Shown here: positions 1 to 11,520 of the stretch, piece by piece
How positions within the stretch are numbered: the stretch's first letter is position 1
Layout of the letters: each line of letters begins with the position of its first letter
NCBI GenBank assembly: GCA_947044365.1
Contig: OX345641.1
Location: 2,671,460 to 2,735,459, forward strand
Source: Petrosia ficiformis
Lineage: Eukaryota > Porifera > Demospongiae > Haplosclerida > Petrosiidae
Reading direction: 5' to 3'
Length of the DNA stretch: 64,000 bases
The notes under the pieces: model-generated
What the model saw: only the letters and a program-made list of their open reading frames with translations
Told to the model about the DNA's origin: nothing
Databases searched by the model: none
Position numbers and translations under genes: made by a program

Positions 1-139
1 CATCAAGGGTAGATTAGTCTTCTCCCCAGCTATACCCACTATACATGAAGAGGCATGTAGCATCTCGGATTAATATTTTGGGGCCAAATGGTGTTGCATT
101 CCAGAATGATAGAGTACAAGCCAATTGACAGATACATAT

Positions 140-543
140 CGCTGCAAAAATAAAAGAGTTAAATTTATTGGTTAATACATATGCAAGGTAATGAAAATTG
201 AAATTTAATTGGTCGTGTACGTTGTTATGGATATACATGTAACTATAATTCAATAATCGTAATTTCAATGTCTTTATGCTGTCTAATAGGTGTACAAAAA
301 TGTAGCATAAATATTTTAATTTAGTCATTTTAGGTTTCCAAACCTTTTTTGCACATCTAATATGAGATATTATGCATGATAATGTATATTATGATTGGTA
401 CATATATCTTTTACATATGTTAATACAAGTAGCTATGGTGTTAGATATACCTGTATGCATCTTGAACAGCCAACTAATCGTTAAATCCTTGCAACTGTAC
501 TAACCAATATATTTGTTATTTTAACATTTCAATTTTTGCAGTA
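140..543. mobile_element. MITE with TA-type ends (family 1)
   Basis: The left end (CTGCAAAAATAAAAGAG, then a tract ending ATGCAAGG) is inverted at the right end (CCTTGCAACTGTACTAACC, then TTTTTGCAGTA). The same termini recur at 13888-14287, 14666-15339, 29880-30239 and 49738-50125, where intact copies are about 390-400 bp and flanked by TA. No coding capacity is seen, so this is a non-autonomous DNA transposon lying upstream of the first visible exon of gene A. Confidence 0.7.
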
Positions 544-590
544 TAGCTAAATTAATTGTGTATTTAACACAAGAATATGATTGTAATTAG

Positions 591-789
591 AAGGAGATCT
601 AACAATAACTGCACTTATTTCCTGATTTACAAATTTTAGCATAGCATCAACAAACCAAATCAAAAAACAAGACCTTTTGCTCAAACACAATCCTTTTAAA
701 TAAAAGGTCTTGTTTTGTGATTTGGTTTGTTGATGCTATGGTAAGATTTGTAAATCAGGAAATAAGTGCAGTTATTGTTAGATCTCCTT
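591..789. repeat. Near-perfect 88-bp inverted repeat (hairpin)
   Basis: Two arms of about 88 bp (591-678 and 702-789) are almost exact reverse complements around a 23-bp spacer, beginning AAGGAGATCTAACAATAACT and ending with its complement. A degraded single-arm relative lies at about 56555-56645 in the matching position upstream of gene D entry exons, so the palindrome either formed after the A/D duplication or was lost from one copy. Confidence 0.9.
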
Positions 790-1135
790 TTTTAAAATGC
801 AATTGAGTGACATGGCTGGGGACGAGATTATATAGGTGGATTAATTATTTTCACAAGTACACTTCCTTCTGTCCCACCCAATCCCATTCAAAATGAATAT
901 TTATCTAGTGATAACTTTATTTAGTGCAGCAGGCTATAGTTTTCAAAAGATTATTTGTAACTGCGTTTTGTACTAATCATAGCCTAGAACACTCACAACA
1001 TCAAGTTGTTAAGATTTGTGTGTGGAGCTTTATTTTATAAAGTATTCATGTCATTGATATTATTTCTTTCACTTGAACTGTTGCATTGTATATATGAAAT
1101 GTTTGCCAAAGCTCTATTTGTTTATCACTGAACAG

Positions 1136-1410
1136 GATGACGATCTGACAGAAATAGTTCGCAGACAAGACCAATATCTTGAAAGATTAATCCAGGAAGA
1201 AGGAAAACTTGTATGTGTACAATATGAATTACATAATGATGATTTCAATATAATTCTCATGTTATATACATGTAACAGTATGTCAATATAATAAGTAATC
1301 TTTTTGTTTCTTCATAGAATGATGCTTTGGTAGAAGCAGTTGGGATAGGTGATACCGCTGTTGTTGAGGGATTAATAAATCGTGGAGCTGATGTTAACTA
1401 CATTGGTTTG
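1136..1410 (+). CDS. Gene A entry exons (DDxL exon and half-repeat exon)
   Basis: Exon 1136-1210 (75 bp) codes 25 residues beginning [18 protein letters not shown]. Exon 1318-1410 (93 bp) codes [19 protein letters not shown] and ends GADVNYIGL before GTCAGT. Together they read as a divergent first ankyrin repeat: helix one from the DDxL exon, then a repeat lacking the usual TPLH start. The same pair opens every super-module (6902-7142, 22915-23202, 36475-36750, 39133-39980, 56888-57164, 61193-61468). Its role as an N-cap of the ankyrin solenoid is inferred. Confidence 0.75.
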
Positions 1411-4400
1411 GTCAGTTGATGGCATCATGTCATACAATTCATCATTATTTGGTAACATTTGCATTTCATCATTAGCTCAAATGAGTTACATCTAGGCTAT
1501 TATAATTAGGAGTGGAAAAATGCTTTTGATAATAGAATATTGCTGGAGAACAACTTACTGTAAAGTCCAACGTTTGCTAATTGAAATCATTTACTTAATG
1601 ACTTGAATATATATTTGCTTGTTTCTGGTGAAATATGAAGTATTAGTAGATTAGCTAACTGTTTTGTTATACACGCAAGTAGGTACTATACATGTATGTA
1701 GATGTTTATAACATCAGCGCAGTCTTAAGAGCAGTAGAGGCTTTGGTCTACTTGCACTGACTTTCAAAATGCTCACAAATATTAAAATTATAGATTTACT
1801 TATACTATTTACTCATTTTCCTCTTTCAGATACTTAATTTTTCCCTTAAAAATGGCACTACTGCACGTGGTAGCTGAATTCCGGTGTGACATTTTTATCC
1901 ACAAGCATGTAAAACCATCATGTGAACACGTACTCCATACGTGTTCACATGACGTTTCTACGGCGAACTACTTCCTGTGCCTCCTCAGTGTGAATAGACT
2001 ATAGTTCAACATGTAATTGTCCATGACTGGATAGCCATTGTAACTCCAGTTTGAACAGCTGAAATACGCTATAACACACGTGCAAACACATAATGATTAC
2101 TATAATCCTCCACACATACAACTATGGTTGCATAGGTGTGCATAGACTGATAAGAAGTTGTGTACAGGCGTATCTAGGCATGGGCAGACTAGGGCAATGC
2201 CTTGGTAAGAATTTCTATAGGTATAACATTTAACTTAACTTATTGTGCTGACTATTAAATACCACAGTTATTGCCCAACAATAATGCAGCATTCATGCTG
2301 TCAAAAGAAGTATAGAAAATCACTCTGCAGTATCAGCTCCATTTTTCTCAGACTTTGGCAGCCATAATTTGCGAAGGGTATAGTTAATTATATGCCCCAA
2401 GGACTCTCCCCGTTTAATTAACAGTTAATTAACTAAGGAGCCCTAGCAGTTCATAATGACTAGATATGCCAATGAGACTATGTAAAGATAAAATTCATAA
2501 CTATATTAATTCAACCCCCTCTACATTGCATGTAAACTCATATGCCACTGCTAATACCTGTGAGTGGACAGTCAAAATGTTGGCCTGAATTGAGTGGCTC
2601 AGAAATGATAATAAGTATGCTATAGTAGTAAATGCATGTATTATCAATGTTTTGTACTATTATTGAATAGTTGTATTGAAACGTTTTAAAAGGTGTTTGC
2701 CGTCTTCTCTTGTAATGATATTCATAGTCCATACTTTTCAATTAAGTGTGAAAGTTTAGCAATATTTGTCCAATATTTGTCGTACAAAACTGAAAGATAC
2801 ATGTGAACTTATACATTGCTTATAATTTGTATTTATAATTTTAAGTAGTGCAACCATATTAGATGATCTTCATGTGTAACAAAACTGTTTAATGACTTCT
2901 TTACTACAGGAAGATGGAAGTCTTTTACATCTAGCTGTAGAGAAGGGTCACACTAATGTTGTGGGTAACTTAGTAACACATGGAGCCAATAAAAATACAT
3001 TGGATAATGTAAGGAACTTATGCATGGGCTTATATTTTGTAATTTGTATTTATAATTTTAAGAAGTGCAACTATATTAGATGATGTTCATGTGTATTACA
3101 GAGGTGGAGTGACAAAATTTTGATTGGTCATGTTGAGAGTTGAATAAGTACATTTTTATTGATAATTGTATTACAGACTAAAGTATAATCAACATAATTA
3201 TATATTATGCAATATGCATGAAAAAATGACCATGTGCTATTACTCATGCAGAAAAATAACAAAGGCATAGTTCCTATTTAACACGTAGGTTAAATGCAAA
3301 TAAACAATCTAACACTGTGAGAAAAATTATAGAAATCATGTGATTATGAGTGAACTCAATCAAAATACAACTCAATGTGCATATAATAAATGGTCCTCAC
3401 AAAAAGAGGTCAAGTTGAAACCTGACTAACCTGACCTATCGCTCCGCCACTGGGTAATGATACTGTTTCATAACTTGTGCATTACAGTGGGGCAGAAGTC
3501 CTTTACATGTAGCTATAGAGAATGATCACACTGATGTTGTTGATATCTTAGTAAAACATGGTGCTGATATGGACACAAAGGATGAGGTAAGGAACTTGTA
3601 ATAGATAGATATGTGCTTATATACTTGTGTTTCAATTTTGTATTTATAATTTTAAGTAGTGCAACTATATTAGATGATGTTCATGTGTAATGAAGCTGTT
3701 TAATGTCTTGTTTGCTACAGGATGGAAAATGTCCTTTGCATGCAGCTGTAGAGAAAGACCACACAGATATTGTTGCTATTTTGCTAAAACATGGTGCCAA
3801 TCCAAATACAATGGATAGTGTAAGGAACTTGTAATAGATACATTTGTGTTTCAATTTTGTATTTATAATTGTAAGTAGTGCAATTATTTTAGATGATATT
3901 CATGTGTAATGAAACTGTTTCATAACTTGTTTACCACAGAGAGACAGAAGTCCTTTACATGTAGCTGTAGAGGAAGGTCACGCGGATATTGTTAATATCT
4001 TAATAAAACATGGTGGCAATGTGGATACAAAGGATAGGGTAAGGAACTTGAAATCGATACATGTGCTTAGAGTCTTGTGTTTCAAATTTGTATTTATATT
4101 TGTAAGTAGTGCAACTATATTAGATGATGTTCATGTGTAATGAAACTGTTTTATTCACTACAGGAGGGAAGAAGTCCGTTACATGTAGCTGCAAATAACA
4201 GTCACTTAGATATTATTGATATCTTGCTAAAACATGGTGCCAATGTGGATACAAAGGATTGTGTAAGGAACTTGTAATAGACAGATGTGCTTAATTTGTA
4301 TAATTATATAATTTTAAGTAGTGCAACGATGTTCATGTGTAATGAAACTGTTTTATTCACTACAGTATGGAACAAGACCTTTACATGTAGCTGTAGAGGA

Positions 4401-7400
4401 AGGTCACGCAGATATTGTTAATATCTTAATAAAACATGGTGCCAATGTGGATACAAAGGATTGGGTAAGGAACGTGTAATAGATACATGTGATTATATAC
4501 TGGTGTTTCAAATTTGTATTTATGTTTGTAAGTAGGGCAACTATATTAGATGATGCTAATGTGTGATGGAACTGTTTTATTCACTACAGTATGGAACAAG
4601 TCCTTTACATGTAGCTGTAGAAAAAGGTCACACGGATATGGTTGCTATCTTGCTAAAACATGGTGCCAATACAAATACAAAGGATTGGGTAAGGAACTTG
4701 TAACAGATACATGTGCTTGTATACTGGTGTTTCAAATTTGTATTTATGTTTGTAAGTAGGGCAACTATATTAGATGATGCTCATGTGTGATGAAACTGTT
4801 TTATTCACTACAGTATGGAACAAATCCTTTACATGTAGCTGTAGAAAAAGGTCACATGGATATTATGAGTATCTTGCTAAAACATGGTGCTGATGTGGAT
4901 ACAATGAATAGGGTAAGGAACTTGTAATAGATACATTTTTGTTTCAATTTTGTATTTATAATTGTAAGTAGGGTGATTATATTTGATGATGTTCATGTGT
5001 AATGATACTGTTTCATAACCTGTTTACTACAGAGAGACAGAAGTCCTTTACATGTAGCTGTAGAGGAAGGTCATGCGGATATTGTTAATATCTTAATAAA
5101 ACATGGTGGCAATGTGGATACAAAGGATAGGGTGAGGAACTTGTAATAAATAAATGTCTTGTGTTTCAAATTTGTATTTATATTTGTAAGTAGTGCAACT
5201 ATATTAGATGATGTTCATGTGTAATGAAACTGTTTTATTCACTACAGGATGGAAGAAGTCCGTTACATGTAGCTGTAAATAACAGTCACTTAGATATTAT
5301 TGATATCTTGCTAAAACATGGTGCCAATGTGGATACAAAGGATTGTGTAAGGAACTTGTATTAGATAGATGTGCTTAATTTGTATATATAATTTTAAGTA
5401 GTGCAACTATATTAGATGATGTTCATGTGTAATGAAACTGTTTTATTCACTACAGTATGGAACAAGACCTTTACATGTAGCTGTAGAGGAAGGTCACGCG
5501 GATATTGTTAATATCTTCCTAAAACATGGGGCCAATACAAATACAATGAATTGGGTAAGGAACTTGTAATAGATACATGTGCTTGTATACTTGTGTTTCA
5601 AATTTGTATTTATATTTGTAAGTATTGCAATTATGTTAGATGATGTTCATGTGTAATGAAACCGTTTTATTCACTACAGGATGGAAGAAGTCTTTTACAT
5701 GTAGCTGCAGAGAATGGTCACATGGATATTCTTAATATGTTAATAAAACATGGTGCCAATGTGGATACAAAGGATAGGGTAAGGAACTTGTAATCGATAC
5801 ATGTGCTTATATACTTGTGTTTCAAATTTGAATTTATTTTGTAAGTAGTGCAACTATATTAGATGATGTTCATGTGTAATGAAACTGTTTTAGGATGGAA
5901 GAAATCCTTTACATGTAGCTGTAGAAAAAGGTCACATGGATATTGTTGCTATCTTGCTAAAACATGGTGCCAATACCAATACACAGGATTGGGTAAGGAA
6001 ATGTAATGGATATTTGTGCTTATATACTTGTGTTTCAAATTTGTATTTACATTTGTAAGTAGTGCAATTATTTTAGATGATGTTCATGTGTAATGAAACT
6101 GTTTCATAACTTGTTTACTACAGTGGGGCAGAAGTCCTTTACATGTAGCTGTTAACGAAGGTCACGCAGATATTGTTAATATCTTAATAACAAATGGTGC
6201 CAATGTAAATAGTGTAAGGTACTTTACATAATATTATAATCAGTTACAAGTATTTCAATATTATTAGATTAGTAGTAGGAACTAATTTGTAATTTAAAAT
6301 ATTTGGAGCAGATTTCAAAATAGTACATGAAATTTAACTTTTTCCTAACTATTACAGTTAGTACTTCACCAAACAAAGAATCAGGAAGTGCTTGAGATAC
6401 TTACTTCACAGAAGACAAAGGTATAGATTTAAGTGAAACTGGCTGTTCCATTATAAGGAAAGATGTTGTTTGTTGAGTGCAGTGGAACCTCTAATAATAA
6501 ACATTCCAAACAACAGACACCTGATATAATCGATTATCGTTTGTGCATGGACTAACCATCAATTAACTTAAATGTAATCACTAAATATGGACACCTCTAT
6601 TCTCTGCACAATGTACAAAATGTTTGTATATTGGAAGTCCAGCAAAGTTACTTCAATAACGTAATAATATAACATAATAAGAATAAGAAATTATGAGTAA
6701 TAATTCCTACTGCTGTCCTGTGTTAAATGATGGTAATAAAAACAAACTTTTGGACACAAGCATCTGTTAAGAGGTACCACTGTGTGTACTGTAGTCACTT
6801 TATAAATGTGTCTTTGTACACAGGGTTACTGTTATTAATTGTATTCATGTGGTAGATTTTATTTGTAACATGTTGGACTAACTTGTATTTGTTATCAACA
6901 GGATGATCATCTTGTGAATGTAGTTAGTCTAAAAGAAGAAGTTGATGAACTTGAAAGTCTAATCAAGAAAGGAGCAAATCCTGTAGGTTGATATACCAAT
7001 AAACTATTTTACATTATTGTAAGTAATATTCTGTTGCTTTGTTTAGAATAAGGCTTTGCTGGAAGCAATAAAATTGAATGATATCACTAGTACTGAGAGA
7101 CTGATAAAGTGTGGAGCTAGTGTTAACTACTGTGATAACACAGTAAGTTCATTGAAAATGCTTAAAGTTATGTTGTTTTTGAGGAATCAAACAAATTGTT
7201 CACTACAGGATCGAAGAAGCCCTTTACATGTAGCTGCAGAGAATGGTCACATGGATATTCTTAATATGTTAATAACACATGGTGCCAATGTGGATACAAA
7301 GTATAGGGTAAGGAACTTGTAATCGATACATGTGCTTATATACTTGTGTTTCAAAGTTGACTTTATAATTTAAAGTAGTGCAACTATATTAGATGATGTT

Positions 7401-10400
7401 CATGTGTAATGATACTGTTTCATAACTTGTTCACTACAGGATGAAGAAAGTCCTTTACATGCAGCTGCAGAAAAAGGTCACACTGATGTTGTTGATATCT
7501 TACTAAAACATGGTGCCAATGTGAATACACAGGACAAAGTAAGGAACTTCTAACTGATGATACATGTGCTTATTTTGTGTTTCAAATTCTTATTTACGTT
7601 TTTCAACTGTATTAGATAATGTTCATGTGTAATGAAACTGTTTAATGTCTTGTTCACTACAGAATAGAAGAAGTCCTTTATATGTAGCTGCAAAAAAAGG
7701 TCACACTGATGTAGTTGATATCTTACTAAAACATGGTGCCAATGTGAATACACAGGACAAAGTAAGGAACTTCTAACTGATGATACATGTGCTTATTTTG
7801 TGTTTCAAATCCTTATTTAAGTTTTTCAACTGTATTAGATGATGTTCATGTGTAATGAAACTGTTTAATATCTTGTTCACTACAGAATAGAAGAAGTCCT
7901 TTATATGTAGCTGCAGAAAATGGTCACATTGATATTCTTAATATTTTAATAACACATGGTGCCATTGTGGATACAATGGTTTGGGTAAGGATCTTGTAAT
8001 CGATACATGTGCTTATATACTTGTGTTTCAAAGTTGACTTTATAATTTAAAGTAGTGCAACTATATTAGATGATGTTCATGTGTAATGATACTGTTTCAT
8101 AACTTGTTCACTACAGGATGAAGAAAGTCCTTTACATGCAGCTGCAGAAAAAGGTCACACTGATGTTGTTGATATCTTACTAAAACATGGTGCCAATGTG
8201 AATACCCAGGACAAAGTAAGGAACTTCTAACTGATGATACATGTGCTTATTTTGTGTTTCAAATTCTTATTTACGTTTTTCAACTGTATTAGATAATGTT
8301 CATGTGTAATGAAACTGTTTAATGTCTTGTTCACTACAGGATGAAGAAAGTCCTTTACATGCAGCTGCAAAAAAAGGTCACACTGATGTAGTTGATATCT
8401 TACTAAAACATGGTGCCAATGTGAATACAGAGGACAAAGTAAGGAACTTCTAACTGATGATACATGTGCTTATTTTGTGTTTCAAATCCTTATTTAAGTT
8501 TTTCAACTGTATTAGATGATGTTCATGTGTAATGAAACTGTTTAATATCTTGTTCACTACAGAATAGAAGAAGTCCTTTATATGTAGCTGCAGAAAATGG
8601 TCACATTGATATTCTTAATATTTTAATAACACATGGTGCCATTGTGGATACAATGGTTTGGGTAAGGATCTTGTAAAAGATACATGTGCTTATATATTTG
8701 TGTTTCAAAGTTGTTTTTATAATAAGTAGTGCAACTATATTAGATGATGTTCATGTGTAATGAAACTGTTTAATGTCTTGTTCACTACAGTATGAAGAAA
8801 GTCCTTTACATGCAGCTGCAGAAAAAGGTCACACTGATGTTGTTGATATCTTACTAAAACATGGTGCCAATGTGAATACACAGGACAAAGTAAGGAACTT
8901 CTAACTGATGATACATGTGCTTATTTTGTGTTTCAAATTCTTATTTAAGTTTTTCAATGATGTTCATGTGTAATGAAACTGTTTAATGTCTTGTTCATTA
9001 CAGTATGGCAGAACTCCTTTACTTGTAGCTGTAGAGAATGGTCACACTGATGTAGTTGATATCTTACTAAAACATGGTGCCAATGTGAATACACAGGATG
9101 TAGTAAGGAACTTCTAACTGATACATGTGCTTATTTTGTGTTTCAAATTTATATTTAAGAGTACACTAAGTATGAAACAGTTCAATGTCTTTTTCACTAC
9201 AGGATGAAAGAAGTCCTTTACATGTAGCTGCAGAGAACGGTCACACTGACGTTGTGGATATTTTAGTTAAACATGGGGTTGCACATATGCATGTGGATAC
9301 AGCGGGTATGGTAAGTCACCTGTGTTATGTACTGTGTGCTTCAAGTTGTATAATTATAACATGAATGTTAATTAATGCAACTATTAGAAGATATATTGAT
9401 GTTACTTCAGAGACAAAAGTGCTTACATCTAGCTGCATAGAGTGGTCATACTGACATCAGTGGTGTAGACAAGGTGGGCAAATGTGCCCCCCTTAACAGC
9501 TATCGATCATGCCTCTGAGTTAATTAGTTTCATCTCAGTGTTATATGTGTTTCTTCAGTGACTCGATAATTGTCTTTATATTTAGCGATAATGGTTATTT
9601 TATAATTGTTATTACAATAGTGTGCAGCACATACATTATTATTATTATCATGAAGGGAGTCATAATTGACCACCTCCTCTATGAAAAATTAATTAGCCAG
9701 TAGAAAATTTGGCTTCCTTTGTGAGCCAGAGGGTGCCCTACCATGCTTACTGCTCTAGCTCCACCACTGACTGGCTGACTTTGCTAACGTGTTAGTACAT
9801 GGTGCCAATGTAGTTAAGGTAAGATTGCCAATAATGACCAATACCAATTACTGAACTGGTTATTGGTGCACCACTACTTACCATACCCTCTTCATTTTAG
9901 TATTACTATCATTTCATTTTGAGTGATATAACCAGTATTTGTAATAAGTGTACTAATATGTGATTTCCTGTGATTACAACATCAAGAAACGTATTTCGAT
10001 AACCACAATAGTTGAGAAAATGCTCATTTTTGCTGAAAGTATTAGATACCAGAAGATAGACATAGTATTGGATGGGTACCATGCAGTTATCATTACATAT
10101 CTTAAATCAGTATAATTATCACTGTTACCTTCACATACCAAACTTTGTTGGCTTTCTGTAGTAAAACCTGTGTATTGCAGTCATATTGTTGTTCTATACA
10201 AGTACATAATAACTATTTTATTCTTGCACATGTATCATAGTAAATTTAACTATCAGTTTCACTTTCTACTGTACATTTATATTCTGTTTCTTACAGTATG
10301 CTGGAAAAACCTCAATATCTCATTCTGGTTTAGCAATGAAAAAATTACAAAGTCCTCATCGTCCTGGACTACAACTACCACTCCCTGAAGAACAAAGTAA

Positions 10401-10576
10401 GAAAACCATTATTAATCATTACAGTATATACAGTACAATTAGTCAATCCTTTAGAGATGAAGGTAGCTCAGGAACCCAAGATGTATGAAGAGGTTTTTAG
10501 TAAAACGAAAACAGTTTCCTCTGAAAGAAAAGTAGTTGGAGAAGTGAAAGAGAAATTCTCTTCTGATGTGAAGTGA
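1136..10576 (+). CDS. Gene A: ankyrin-repeat protein, 5' end outside window (multi-exon)
   Basis: About 30 exons carry two ankyrin super-modules and a short C-terminal tail. Almost all ankyrin-region introns fall between codons with GT/AG ends (often GTAAGG and CTACAG). The first visible exon matches the third coding exon of gene D (56888-56962), so the CARD and X exons should lie upstream of base 1. The order is entry exons 1136-1210 and 1318-1410, 14 ankyrin exons, cap 6358-6420, entry exons 6902-6982 and 7047-7142, 10 ankyrin exons, one wrecked repeat, then tail exons 10297-10396 and 10455-10576. Apart from the wrecked repeat no lesion is seen, making this the longest intact array here. 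Expression is unknown. Confidence 0.8.
1411..2909 (+). other. Long intron of gene A with palindrome and TE scraps
   Basis: No coding exon is recognised. A perfect 15-bp inverted repeat with a 5-bp loop sits at 1918-1952 (arm TCATGTGAACACGTA). A fragment at about 2166-2210 resembles the end of the transposon at 12374-12660 (GGCGTATCTAGGC). The start of the intron matches the same intron of gene D (57165 onward). Confidence 0.6.
2910..6213 (+). CDS. Gene A ankyrin array 1: 14 single-repeat exons
   Basis: Exons lie at 2910-3008, 3488-3586, 3721-3819, 3940-4038, 4164-4262, 4366-4464, 4590-4688, 4814-4912, 5033-5131, 5248-5346, 5456-5554, 5680-5778, 5894-5992 and 6124-6213. All are 99 bp and phase 0 except the last (90 bp, ending GANVNS). 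The consensus is [18 protein letters not shown] followed by IL(L/I)[11 protein letters not shown], a canonical ankyrin repeat with the TPLH-like and GH(T/A)DIV motifs. Exons 3940-4038 and 5033-5131 code the same peptide, and exons 4164-4262 and 5248-5346 nearly so, showing block copying. The exon at 5894 uses a shortened acceptor (CTGTTTTAG) because the usual TTCACTACAG tract is deleted. Confidence 0.9.
3099..3452. mobile_element. TIR element inserted in an ankyrin intron
   Basis: The standard intron sequence is interrupted after CATGTGTA and resumes at AATGATACTG. The insert begins CAGAGGTGGAGTGA and ends with the complement of CAGTGGCGGAGCGA, an imperfect terminal inverted repeat. No reading frame of note is present. 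The exact target duplication is unclear. Confidence 0.6.
6358..6420 (+). CDS. Gene A cap exon closing ankyrin array 1
   Basis: This 63-bp phase-0 exon codes 21 residues, [18 protein letters not shown] and three more. It looks like the second half of an ankyrin helix pair without the loop and follows the short 90-bp repeat. Close copies are at 35894-35956, 38258-38320, 60622-60684 and 63961 onward; a diverged 75-bp version is at 22661-22735. It is probably a C-terminal solenoid cap. Donor is GTATAG. Confidence 0.75.
6902..7142 (+). CDS. Gene A second entry exons
   Basis: Exon 6902-6982 (81 bp) codes [20 protein letters not shown] then IKKGANP. Exon 7047-7142 (96 bp) codes [20 protein letters not shown] and ends VNYCDNT. 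They restart a new ankyrin super-module after the cap exon. The following intron is only 66 bp (7143-7208), the shortest in the array. Confidence 0.8.
7209..9310 (+). CDS. Gene A ankyrin array 2: 10 single-repeat exons
   Basis: Exons lie at 7209-7307, 7440-7538, 7663-7761, 7886-7984, 8117-8215, 8340-8438, 8563-8661, 8791-8889, 9004-9102 and 9203-9310. All are 99 bp except the last (108 bp, with extra residues near HMHVDTAGM). Three consecutive exons (7440, 7663, 7886) recur at a constant offset of 677 bp (8117, 8340, 8563), a recent three-exon tandem duplication. Within the middle pair only the first few codons differ (NRRSPLYV against DEESPLHA), suggesting partial conversion. Donors are GTAAGG, with GTAAGT for the last. 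Confidence 0.9.
9409..9818 (+). pseudogene. Wrecked ankyrin exon split by a MITE
   Basis: Ankyrin-like sequence (TTACATCTAGCTGCA, then GTGGTCATACTGAC) lies at 9409-9456 and resumes at about 9771-9818 (TTAGTACATGGTGCCAATG, then GTAAGA). A TIR element separates the halves, and the first half has a frame break and an in-frame TAG. It is presumably skipped. The equivalent exon of gene C (46265 onward) is split at the same place. Confidence 0.7.
9457..9770. mobile_element. MITE with TCAGTGGTG ends
   Basis: This 314-bp insert has terminal inverted repeats TCAGTGGTG and CACCACTGA and no coding potential. An older diverged copy occupies the same ankyrin pseudo-exon in gene C (about 46307-46600; shared tracts TGCCTCTGAGTTAATTAGT and ATTGACCACC), so the insertion predates the A/C duplication. 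Confidence 0.7.
10297..10576 (+). CDS. Gene A C-terminal tail exons
   Basis: Exon 10297-10396 (100 bp) codes [20 protein letters not shown] and then a Pro-rich stretch ending LPEEQ. Exon 10455-10576 completes the split codon (A+AG, Lys) and runs [18 protein letters not shown] to a TGA. Phases match exactly, which supports the junction. The MKVAQEP string also occurs in the C-terminal CARD-like domain of gene B ([15 protein letters not shown]), so this tail looks like a shortened relative that lost the helices before it. The SHSG string sits where genes B and C have DSGYHS. Confidence 0.6.
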
Positions 10577-11456
10577 TATAGTACTTAATTGTTATTTTGT
10601 AACAATAATTGCATAAGCAATGATTAGCCTAGTTTTCATTTTGTTTTTTTCTATTTTTAGAATTTCTAGTATACTTATTTATACAATGAAACTATAATTA
10701 ATTACTGTTCTTCATTCTTCATTAATTTGACTAATTATTATTGATAACTTTTGGTAGTATAGTTGTTTTCAAACGAATCAGAAGAAATCTTGCTCAGTTC
10801 CTTCAATTCATGAACCATATTTTGGTACAGGTGGGAACAGTCTCGACCTTTGTCAAGGAAGGAGGAGAAAGAGCTGTTATACGTACTCTTCACTCCATCA
10901 GCAATACCTGGGAACATTGCACTACGTCCTATATACTTTATAATTTATTATTTCATTTATTCCTATAGCTAGCAAGTTGAACCACATACATGTGTACAAT
11001 CTATTTTGACCCATCATTATGAGATATATGAAAATTTAAATAGTAAAAATTTTAAAATTGCATGGAATTTTCTCTTGATAAATATTATTATATTTAGTGG
11101 AAGGAAATGCTCGTCCATCAGAAATAGATATGATTGAGGAATTGAGTCAACAAATAGAAGGGCATTATAGTGTTAAACATCAGAAGGAATTATTCATGTG
11201 TGGTTTGTATATATATATTCATAGGTTATGTCAAGTGGTATATATCAGGTTTATATATATCACCAAGCCCGAATGCTGCATGGCCAAGGGCGTGGTGATT
11301 TTAAGCCTGATATTGCACAAGTGGACATGATATAACTAATATATTTCACGACTTCAAAATCATGTTTATACAGCTTAATGAAGCCACAATGTACACAGTG
11401 CACGTATCAAACCATGGTGCACGTATCACATTTGAAGGGTGACTTCATCATGACAC

Positions 11457-11520
<64 letters not shown>

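Noticed and set aside
2910..6213. Regularly spaced repeats that look like a CRISPR array
   Set aside because: The repeated parts are introns of 100-200 bp with GT/AG ends and the spacers are ankyrin-coding exons; the genome is eukaryotic.
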